64,000 nt of DNA. Source: a virus. A program made the translations under genes and the position numbers. The notes beneath the pieces were generated by a model. The model was not told where the DNA came from, ran no database searches, and worked only from the letters and a program-made list of their open reading frames with translations. The DNA lies in the IMG/VR virus record IMGVR_UViG_3300042691_021691, positions 28,846-92,845 of that record; one strand, 5' to 3'. Shown in pieces: positions 53,012 through 61,400 of this stretch (positions within the stretch are counted from its first letter, which is position 1; each line of letters opens with the position of its first letter).

Positions 53012-55357
53012 ATGGCAGAAAGAATTGTAAGCCCCGGTGTGTTTACCCAAGAAAGAGATTTAAGCTTTCTTGAACAAGGTATTGCAGAAATCGGTGGTGT
53101 ATTTATCGGACCCACCGCAAAAGGTCCAGCATTTATTCCAACCGTAGTTGAAGGATCGAACGATTTCGTTCGAGTTTTTGGTGAAGCCGACAGTAATTCA
53201 TACATGGGATATACTGTTAAAAATTATTTACAAGAAGCAGGCCGCGCAACGATTGTTCGTGTTCTTGGATTGGAAGGGTATTCTGGATCAATAGCAAGAC
53301 CAAGATTCTTATATGCTACAGGTTCAAATGGTAAATATCTATACGCCATTTTACACCCAACCCAAACAGGAGCATCAATCACAGGTGCTACAGCTACGGG
53401 TAACACTGGATCATTTACATTAACATTGACCAGTTCCGCAGGTGTATCTTCGTCACAAGCAGGATTAAGTTCAGTGGCATCATCAACCTCATATATTCAA
53501 CAATATTTGGGCACTGATCCTGCTGGAGATAAAATTGCATATCTTTATGCATTCTTCCCAGAAGCATCAACATTAGCAGGAAGCGGTTCAAGCGTATCAT
53601 TCGTATCAGAAGCACCAACAGTTTCTGGTGCTACTGTAACAGAATTAGATTTTACTGGCGTTCAATATAGCAACGCATATACGCCTTGGATTCAATCTCA
53701 AACAGTAGGCGGAAATAGACTTGATTTGTTTAAGGTACACACATTAAGTGATGGTGTTGCTGCAAACAAAGACATCAAGATTTCTATCGTTGGAATCAAG
53801 CCAGATACGTTAGATGCGACCAACAACTTCGGTACATTCACACTTACAGTTCGTAGATTTGGTGATACCGATTCGAACGTAGAAGTATTGGAGCAATGGG
53901 ATGGATTATCATTAGATCCAAATTCGGCAAATTATATTGCTCGTAGAATCGGATCAAGTGCACCGTTCTATGATTCAGACACAGGTGAAACATATTACAA
54001 CGGTGAATTCAGAAACAACTCCAAGTATATTAGAGTTGAAATGGCAGAAGGAGTGATCCCACCTGCGGCATTACCATATGGATTTGGAACTATGTATGCT
54101 CCTGCAAACTTAGTTGCAAGCACATTCTTAACCGGTTCGTGGGTAACTACACGTTGGGTAGATGGTGAAACTCAAGGATGGTCAACTACTGCAACTGATA
54201 CGAAGAAGTATTATGGTTGGGATTTCACTGACACAAATTTGACAAACTTGTCATATTTGAATGCTATTCCTGAAAATGCAGACATAGTTGGAAGCGAATT
54301 TAGTTTAGAAAACGTACCTTCCACCGAAGCAGATGGCAGTCAAATTTCACTAACAACTACTTCTCATTTGAAGTATCGTAAGTTTACAGTTCCATTCCAA
54401 GGTGGGTTTGATGGATTAAATCCTGCTCGTGAATTTAAGTTAGGCGCAGATATTACTACGCAAAATTCACAAGGATTTAATTTACAAACTGCTGCTACGG
54501 ATGGATCACAAGCATATAAGAGAGCATTAACAGCAGTAAGTAATCCAGATTCAGTAGATATGAATTTGTTGATTCTACCTGGCGTAATCTATGAATTACA
54601 TTCTTATGTTGCAACAGAAGCTCTTACACTTTGTGAAGAACGTCAAGACTGCTTCTATATTATGGATTTAACACAATATAGTTCAACAATTGACAATGCA
54701 GTAAATAAAGCAGCAGAAATTGATAGCAACTATACAGCGGTATATTATCCTTGGGTAAAGGTAATTGACACAAATACCAACAAGTTTATCTGGGCACCAC
54801 CTTCAGTAGTATTGCCTGAAGTATATGCCTACAACGATAGCGTTGCCGCTGAATGGTTTGCACCAGCAGGATTAAATCGTGGTAGCATCGAAGGTGCAGT
54901 AGGTGTTGCTAAGAGATTAAACTTGGCGGGAAGAGATACCTTATACGAAGGAAAGGTCAATCCAATTGCATCATTCCCAGGACAAGGTATCTGTGTATGG
55001 GGTCAAAAGACATTACAACGTAGAAAGTCAGCTCTTGATCGTGTAAATGTTCGTCGTCTCTTGATCGCAGTTAAGAAATTCATTGCAAGTTCTTCACGTT
55101 ATTTGGTATTCGAACAAAACGTAGAAGCTACACGCAACCGTTTCTTAAACATTGTAAATCCATATCTGGCAAGCATCCAAGAACGTTCAGGATTGTATGC
55201 ATTCAAGGTAATTATGGATGAAACAAACAATACACCTGATGTAATTGATCGTAACTTCTTGGTTGGTCAATTGTATCTACAACCAACAAAGACTGCTGAA
55301 TTCATTTCATTAGAATTCAACATTCTCCCAACAGGCGCAACATTCCCTGGAGCTTAA
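53012..55357 (+). CDS. gp18: Tail sheath protein (gp18)
   Basis: 781 residues. Hallmarks are the N-terminus SPGVFTQERDLSFLEQGIAEIGGVFIGP, the VRVFGEADSNSYMGYTVKNYLQE block, and the C-terminal WGQKTLQRRKSALDRVNVRR, then VRRLLIAVKKFIASSSRYLVFE and FIVGQLYLQPTKTAEFISLEFNI-like ending (NFLVGQLYLQPTKTAEFISL). It forms the contractile sheath. It is longer than T4 gp18 (659), with Ser/Gly-rich insertions around 120-205 that may be surface-exposed. Strong SD GGAG. Confidence 0.95.
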   Translation: MAERIVSPGVFTQERDLSFLEQGIAEIGGVFIGPTAKGPAFIPTVVEGSNDFVRVFGEADSNSYMGYTVKNYLQEAGRATIVRVLGLEGYSGSIARPRFLYATGSNGKYLYAILHPTQTGASITGATATGNTGSFTLTLTSSAGVSSSQAGLSSVASSTSYIQQYLGTDPAGDKIAYLYAFFPEASTLAGSGSSVSFVSEAPTVSGATVTELDFTGVQYSNAYTPWIQSQTVGGNRLDLFKVHTLSDGVAANKDIKISIVGIKPDTLDATNNFGTFTLTVRRFGDTDSNVEVLEQWDGLSLDPNSANYIARRIGSSAPFYDSDTGETYYNGEFRNNSKYIRVEMAEGVIPPAALPYGFGTMYAPANLVASTFLTGSWVTTRWVDGETQGWSTTATDTKKYYGWDFTDTNLTNLSYLNAIPENADIVGSEFSLENVPSTEADGSQISLTTTSHLKYRKFTVPFQGGFDGLNPAREFKLGADITTQNSQGFNLQTAATDGSQAYKRALTAVSNPDSVDMNLLILPGVIYELHSYVATEALTLCEERQDCFYIMDLTQYSSTIDNAVNKAAEIDSNYTAVYYPWVKVIDTNTNKFIWAPPSVVLPEVYAYNDSVAAEWFAPAGLNRGSIEGAVGVAKRLNLAGRDTLYEGKVNPIASFPGQGICVWGQKTLQRRKSALDRVNVRRLLIAVKKFIASSSRYLVFEQNVEATRNRFLNIVNPYLASIQERSGLYAFKVIMDETNNTPDVIDRNFLVGQLYLQPTKTAEFISLEFNILPTGATFPGA

Positions 55358-55368
55358 TTAAATAATGT

Positions 55369-55399
55369 ATAATAGTGGGGTGAAATTCCCCACTATTAT
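55369..55399 (+). terminator. Stem-loop terminator after sheath gene
   Basis: Perfect 12-bp inverted repeat ATAATAGTGGGG (55369-55380) / CCCCACTATTAT (55388-55399) with 7-nt loop. Tail ATAAATTT is weakly U-rich, so it may act as a partial terminator or in both directions. Confidence 0.75.
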
Positions 55400-55428
55400 A
55401 TAAATTTGATTAAAATTTAGTATTGTAA

Positions 55429-55436
55429 TATTTATT
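55429..55436 (+). promoter_or_regulatory. TATTTATT late-promoter-like octamer before tube gene
   Basis: One-base variant of the octamer, 50 nt upstream of ATG 55487, between the sheath terminator and the tube gene. Confidence 0.4.
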
Positions 55437-55486
55437 AATAATGGTTTCAAATAAACTAATAAAAATTCGCCGCCTCGGAGAATAAT

Positions 55487-55978
55487 ATGGCAAATCTAGT
55501 AAATGAACAAGAACTGTTTTTCAATTCGTTTGAACCAAAGACAAAAAATCGCTTCATCCTAACTATGGATGGAGTTCCATCATATTTAGTTAAAAAGATT
55601 AATCGTCCTAAGTTAACTCAAGAAGCACAAAAGATTGACCATATCAATCTCCAACGCTACGTTAAGGGTAAGAGCATTTGGGGCACAATGTCAATGACTT
55701 TATATGATCCCATTGTACCATCAGGTGCACAAGCTGTTATTGAATGGGTTCGTCTACACCACGAATCAGTAACGGGTCGTGATGGATACGCAGCATTCTA
55801 CAAGAAAGACCTAGTATTACATATGTTGGGTCCAGTAGGTGATAAAGTAGAAGAATGGATTATCAAAGGTGCACAAATCACAGAAGTAGATTTCCAAGAA
55901 TTAGATTGGGGTGATAATGGTGCTCCAATGGAATTCACAGTAACCATCCAACCGGATTACTGCTTACTTAACTACTAA
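55487..55978 (+). CDS. gp19: Tail tube protein (gp19)
   Basis: 163 residues, exactly the T4 gp19 length. FEPKTKNRFILTMDGVPSYLVKKI, then RPKLTQEAQKIDHINLQRYV and EVDFQELDWGDNGAPMEFTVTI are gp19 family signatures. It forms the inner tube through which DNA is injected. SD CGGAGAATA. Own terminator follows. Confidence 0.95.
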   Translation: MANLVNEQELFFNSFEPKTKNRFILTMDGVPSYLVKKINRPKLTQEAQKIDHINLQRYVKGKSIWGTMSMTLYDPIVPSGAQAVIEWVRLHHESVTGRDGYAAFYKKDLVLHMLGPVGDKVEEWIIKGAQITEVDFQELDWGDNGAPMEFTVTIQPDYCLLNY

Positions 55979-56000
55979 TAGTAGAGTATTAATTTTCAGG

Positions 56001-56040
56001 AAAATTCCCCCAGGTATAAATTATCTGGGGGAATTTTATT
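56001..56040 (+). terminator. Rho-independent terminator after tube gene
   Basis: Thirteen-bp perfect stem AAAATTCCCCCAG (56001-56013) / CTGGGGGAATTTT (56025-56037) with 11-nt loop, and the U-rich end formed by the stem's own T-run (TTTTATT). Strong. Confidence 0.88.
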
Positions 56041-56061
56041 ACACATTCGAATAAAATTTGA

Positions 56062-56069
56062 TATTTATA
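56062..56069 (+). promoter_or_regulatory. TATTTATA late-promoter-like octamer before fibre genes
   Basis: Perfect octamer, 25 nt upstream of ATG 56095, directly after the gp19 terminator: the expected place for a fibre operon promoter. Confidence 0.55.
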
Positions 56070-56094
56070 TTAAGGCACTATTTTAGAGATACTT

Positions 56095-56454
56095 ATGGCA
56101 GATATTACTAATTTTAATATAGGGCAAGGCGAAACTTTCAAGATATTAGTAGAAATAGTTAATGAAAGTAGACTTTCCCCGAGTAGTAGTGTAAATATAC
56201 CACAAGATCTAACCAATGTTAGCTTTGAGGGGGCGATTAGAGAATCATATTCCTCGGAAGATATCGCCACTAGTTTTACATTTACGAAAATACCGCCATA
56301 TGCATCAGGATCGGTATATATTAATTTAACAAAAGAACAAACGCTAGAACTAGATCAGAGAAAATACGTTTATGACGTATTAATGACCAGTGGATCATCT
56401 GCCAGACGCATTTTAGAAGGAAGTCTGCATATAAGACCCGCCGCGACGAGGTAG
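56095..56454 (+). CDS. Small beta-rich fibre/baseplate connector protein
   Basis: 119 residues, beta-rich. The opening FNIGQGETFKILVEIVNES, then FEGAIRESYSSEDIATSFTF, and the Lys-Tyr-Val-Tyr-Asp segment (RKYVYDVLMTSG) resemble the N-terminal jelly-roll-like domains of phage upper-baseplate/fibre proteins (BppU N-domain type). Three bases separate it from the next fibre gene. It may be an adaptor that binds fibre N-termini. Confidence 0.5.
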   Translation: MADITNFNIGQGETFKILVEIVNESRLSPSSSVNIPQDLTNVSFEGAIRESYSSEDIATSFTFTKIPPYASGSVYINLTKEQTLELDQRKYVYDVLMTSGSSARRILEGSLHIRPAATR

Positions 56455-56457
56455 TAA

Positions 56458-57171
56458 ATGTCAAATACTTCTTTTGAATTATCTGACTTAAAAGTTTTCA
56501 TTAAAGAACAACCTGAAACAAGTATCGGTATAACGGAGCCAGATATTAAGGTTACGGTTGTACAAGATGGCGAAACAAAAGTCGTATTAACACAGCCATC
56601 AACTACTCAAATTGTAACGGGTTCATTTCTTGAGTTTGCAGAAAGTTCTTTAAGTTCTTCGTATGCAGTAAGTTCTTCATATGCACAAACATCTTCTTTG
56701 GCAATTACTGCAAGTTATGCAATGAATGCCGAAGCAGCTCCTGCGTTTCCATATAGTGGTTCTGCGGTTATTACTGGTTCGCTGCAAGTATCTGATTATG
56801 TAAAAGCGGATGAAGTTAAATTAAATGCAGGAAATGCAAGTCTAACATTATCAGGATCAATTACGTCTGGTGTGTTTGGTATATCAGAATATGTATTGCC
56901 ATACATTTCTACTCTAAATTATGCAGGAGTTTCGATTGAATATTTAGCTAGTAGACCAGGTGCTACACGAATGGGAATGATAATGGCTACATGGAGTGGA
57001 AGCAATATAGTATTTACCGACGTATCTACTGCTGATATTGGAGATACATCGGATATATCATTTACGTTTTTAAATTTTTCAAATGAATTTAGATTACGTG
57101 TAAATAGTGAAGGTAGTGGATCTGGAGCTTGGACGGTTCAAAGTTTATTTAAGTTATTTCCAAAGCTATAA
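56458..57171 (+). CDS. Fibre-like virion protein (short)
   Basis: 237 residues. A Ser/Ala-rich repetitive stretch (SSLSSSYAVSSSYAQTSSLA) suggests a short fibrous shaft. The C-terminal 90 residues, with RMGMIMATWSGSNIVFTDVS, parallel the C-terminus of the next gene's product (AGTVMAVWQQGTSNVEYTDT), so the two share a tip domain. Likely minor tail-fibre component. ATG follows the preceding stop by 3 nt. Confidence 0.6.
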   Translation: MSNTSFELSDLKVFIKEQPETSIGITEPDIKVTVVQDGETKVVLTQPSTTQIVTGSFLEFAESSLSSSYAVSSSYAQTSSLAITASYAMNAEAAPAFPYSGSAVITGSLQVSDYVKADEVKLNAGNASLTLSGSITSGVFGISEYVLPYISTLNYAGVSIEYLASRPGATRMGMIMATWSGSNIVFTDVSTADIGDTSDISFTFLNFSNEFRLRVNSEGSGSGAWTVQSLFKLFPKL

Positions 57172-57203
57172 AATACACATAGATATCGCGTAGGGAGAAT
57201 AAT

Positions 57204-58409
57204 ATGGCGAATGAATTCATTGCACGTAAGGGACTGATAGTTTTAGCAAATGGAACGAAGATAACAGGCTCATTACTTGTAAGTGGAAATATAGATGCAA
57301 CAGGATTTTCAGTAGCAGCCACATCGTTTACAGGCTCATTTGTTGGTGACGGGTCTGGATTAACGAATATTGCCTCTACGTTAACTATTACAGGTTCTAC
57401 CGGAAGTGATGTATTAAATTTAAAAACTGAATCACTTACCATCACAGGTTCTAACGGAATAACTACCGCTGTAACAGATAATACTGTTACTATTTCCATC
57501 CCCAGTAATTTTACAACTACAGGTTCTAATAATTTTACTGGAATACAAACCATATCCAACACAACAAATAGCACAAATTATACAGACGGTGCGTTAATAG
57601 TTGGTGGTGGGGTGGGAATAGCAAAAGATGTTAACATTAGTGGAAGCCTAACAGTTACAGGATTGCTAACTGCAGTTTCTCAATCTATTCAATATGTAAC
57701 TTCATCGCAACTTAATATTGCGGACAATAGAATAGTTGTAAACACTACGGAAGCTCTTAGATTTGGAGGTATATCCGTAAATGATTCGGGTTCTGCACTG
57801 CCAACATCCGGATCTTTGTATTGGGATAGTTTTACAAATCATTGGTTATATGAAAATGCATCGGGATCTTCATATAATAGTGCAATATTAATAGCGGGTC
57901 CGAAGAACACAGGATCTCTAGGCGACGAGCAAGTATTAATTTCAAATAGATTTACTGTTGCAACGGGCGATGATCATATTGATAATAGAAGTTCTGTTTC
58001 AAAACTTCGAATGGATAGTGATGTTGTACATGTAGAAAATGGAATGTATGTTACAGGATCCATAACTGCAACAGGAAATGCAATTATAAACAATGTATTG
58101 TATACCTATGCAACTAATGCGGATATTGATTCTGGAACAGAAGTTGTAGCAACAGTTGCTACTGGTAGTTATGATGCTGCATTTTTTGATTATGTAGTAA
58201 AGAATGGAGCTAATTATAGAGCAGGAACAGTAATGGCAGTTTGGCAACAAGGAACTAGTAACGTAGAATATACAGATACATCTACTAATGATTTAGGAAA
58301 TACAGCAGAAGTAGTATTTACTGTAGATTTAGTTGGTGGAAATGCACGATTGAAGGCAACAGTAACTACAAATAATTGGATAGTCAAAACCGCAATTCGA
58401 GCACTATAA
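57204..58409 (+). CDS. Tail fibre-like protein with [11 protein letters not shown] anchor
   Basis: 401 residues. The first 15 residues [13 protein letters not shown] match the start of the following giant fibre, probably a conserved attachment module. Residues 15-300 are Ser/Thr/Gly-rich beta repeats (TGSLLVSGNIDATGFSVAAT, TGSFVGDGSGLTNI). The C-terminal 85 residues share a tip fold with the preceding protein. It looks like an alternative or companion fibre. SD GGGAGAATA. Confidence 0.7.
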   Translation: MANEFIARKGLIVLANGTKITGSLLVSGNIDATGFSVAATSFTGSFVGDGSGLTNIASTLTITGSTGSDVLNLKTESLTITGSNGITTAVTDNTVTISIPSNFTTTGSNNFTGIQTISNTTNSTNYTDGALIVGGGVGIAKDVNISGSLTVTGLLTAVSQSIQYVTSSQLNIADNRIVVNTTEALRFGGISVNDSGSALPTSGSLYWDSFTNHWLYENASGSSYNSAILIAGPKNTGSLGDEQVLISNRFTVATGDDHIDNRSSVSKLRMDSDVVHVENGMYVTGSITATGNAIINNVLYTYATNADIDSGTEVVATVATGSYDAAFFDYVVKNGANYRAGTVMAVWQQGTSNVEYTDTSTNDLGNTAEVVFTVDLVGGNARLKATVTTNNWIVKTAIRAL

Positions 58410-58449
58410 AATATACTTAACTACCTTTGGATAATGAAAAAGGGGAATT

Positions 58450-61400
58450 ATGGCAAATGAATTTATAGCCAGAAAAGGGCTTATAGTTTCTGGCAGTACA
58501 AATATTTCTGGATCGGTAACTGCATCATATTTCGTTGGTGATGGTAGTCAATTAACAAATCTCCCAACGCCAGGTGCACAAGCATTTAATATTGATACGG
58601 TAGAATTTGCAGCAAATGGTGTTGCATCTACATTTGATATCACGCAATCATATGATATCAATTCATTAATAGTATCCGTGGATGGCTTAACATTTAATCC
58701 CACGGAAGATTACACAATCTCCGGAAGTAATTTACAATTCACAAGTCCTCCCCCATCAGAATCCATAATTTTAGTTAGAGCTTTTGTTAACGCAACGCAA
58801 GGTGTAACTGGATCTTTTAGTGGATCATTTTTTGGTACTTTCTCGAATAGCGTAACATCAAGTTATTCAGAGGTAGCAGAATCTGTATTGGGTGGAGAAG
58901 AAAATTATATTCCCTTATGGAACACTAGCTCTTCATTATCATCTAGTTTATTATATCAATCAGGATCTAGTATACTCTTAGGAGCGACTACTCAACACAC
59001 TCCAGAGGCACCAGATAGATTTGGTGTGTTTGCAGGGGTAACCGATTCATATAATCTTATCTCTGCACATGGTGAAATAGATGATTATCTCCAGGTAAAT
59101 CTAAAAAATTTTAGTAGTGGTGCAAATGCATCAACGGATTTGGTTGCCACGGCAGATGTTGGAGATGAAACCAGTGGATATATTAATCTGGGTATAAATT
59201 CCAGCTTATATAACATCCCAGGATCTGTAGGAAACGCATTAGATGGATATTTGTATGTTACGGGAAGTGATCTTCTCATCGGTAACGTAACTCCAAATAA
59301 AAAAGTTATCATCTTTGCAGGTGGAGAAAATGCGTCCGACAATGCGCGTGTATATATCGACGGTGGTGGTACAGTTGGTGTTAATACAACTAGTATTACT
59401 ACAGGTGATCCTGAGTCATTATATGTCGGTGCATTAAATACATCATCTATCAACTTAATTACCGCAGTTAGTAATGTAGACAACTATAGTCAATTTAATT
59501 TAACAAATCAAAATGCTGGTGCAGAAGCATCCGCTGACCTTGTTGCTACGGCAGATAATGGAACAGAAACTGCCAATTTTATCAATTTTGGTATCAACAG
59601 CAGTAATTATGCCGTAACAAATTCTATAGGCGGTCCAAATGACGCATATTTGTATTCTACTGGGCGAATGTTGCATATTGGAAATGCAACTCCAGGCGAA
59701 CATCTTATGTTTTTTGCGGGTGGTGATGATGCGGAGGCAAATAATAAATTAACATTAGATCCGTTTAATAATCATGAAATGACAGGATCATTGATTATAA
59801 GCGGTGCATTAACCGTATTAAATGCCATCACCGGATCGTTATATGGTACCGCCAGTTATGCTCTAACTCCTGCTGGACCAACGGGACCACAGGGAATAAC
59901 AGGTCCAACAGGCCCTCAAGGTGTAGCCGGAATACAAGGTGCAACAGGACTTGCAGGAGTAACTGGACCTACAGGTATGCAAGGTGCAACTGGTATACAA
60001 GGCATAACAGGTGCAACAGGCATTCAAGGAGTCGCTGGTGCAACGGGTATTCAAGGCACCACAGGTCCAACAGGCCCTCAAGGTATTGACGGAGCCACAG
60101 GTCCAATTGGTATAACAGGACCAACAGGGGTAACAGGCCCCCAAGGGTTGACGGGAGCAACAGGACTTGCAGGAGTTACCGGATCCACAGGACCACAAGG
60201 ACCAACAGGACTACAAGGAGTTACAGGTCCAATCGGAGCAACGGGTATCCAAGGTGTGACCGGATCCACGGGAATTCAAGGAACAACAGGTCCCACTGGA
60301 CCTATTGGTTTAACAGGTCCTACAGGATTACAAGGCACAACGGGACCAACTGGTATACAGGGAAATACAGGAGCAACAGGTCCACAGGGAACTACAGGAA
60401 ACACAGGCGCAACGGGAGTTCAAGGAACAACCGGACCCACTGGTATTCAGGGTAATACAGGTGCTACTGGACCACAAGGAATCACAGGACCAACAGGTGT
60501 AACAGGTCCTACGGGTATACAAGGTAACACAGGGTCTACTGGTCCTGAAGGCGCAACCGGACCTCAGGGAATAACGGGATCTACAGGACCCCAAGGAACT
60601 ACTGGACCCACAGGAGTAATTGGACCTGATGGAGCTACAGGTCCAACTGGTATTCAGGGCTTGACAGGAACTACCGGACCCACAGGACCACAAGGTAGCG
60701 TAGGAACAACTGGACCAACGGGAGTTCAAGGAACAACAGGACCAACAGGACCCCAAGGAACTACGGGACCCCAAGGAACTACAGGTGCAACCGGACCTAC
60801 TGGTATCACAGGAACTACCGGACCCACAGGTATTCAAGGATTAACCGGTACAACAGGTCCAACTGGATTACAAGGAATAACCGGACCTACTGGATTACAA
60901 GGAACCACAGGACCTCAAGGAACAACAGGTCCCACAGGTATACAAGGGGATACCGGTCCCACAGGCCCAATTGGTATTACCGGACCCACAGGCGTTCAAG
61001 GAACCACAGGACCCCAAGGAACTACCGGACCTACAGGATTACAAGGAACAACTGGACCGCAGGGCACAACTGGACCAACGGGAATCCAAGGAACAACAGG
61101 TCCCACTGGTATACAGGGAATCACCGGTCCTACAGGCATTCAGGGAACAACTGGACCAACTGGATTACAAGGCACTACTGGACCTACCGGAGCTATTGGT
61201 GTAACAGGACCAACTGGAGTTCAAGGTGACACAGGCCCAACTGGCATACAAGGAACTACAGGACCTACTGGATTACAAGGCATCACTGGTCCCACAGGCG
61301 TTCAGGGAACAACAGGTCCTACAGGCATTCAGGGAACAACTGGACCAACTGGTGTACAAGGAACTACAGGACCAACGGGCATTCAAGGAACAACAGGACC

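Noticed and set aside
55441-55486. tRNA or other RNA gene in the gap before gp19
   Set aside because: No cloverleaf potential; only a terminator, an octamer variant and an SD are visible.
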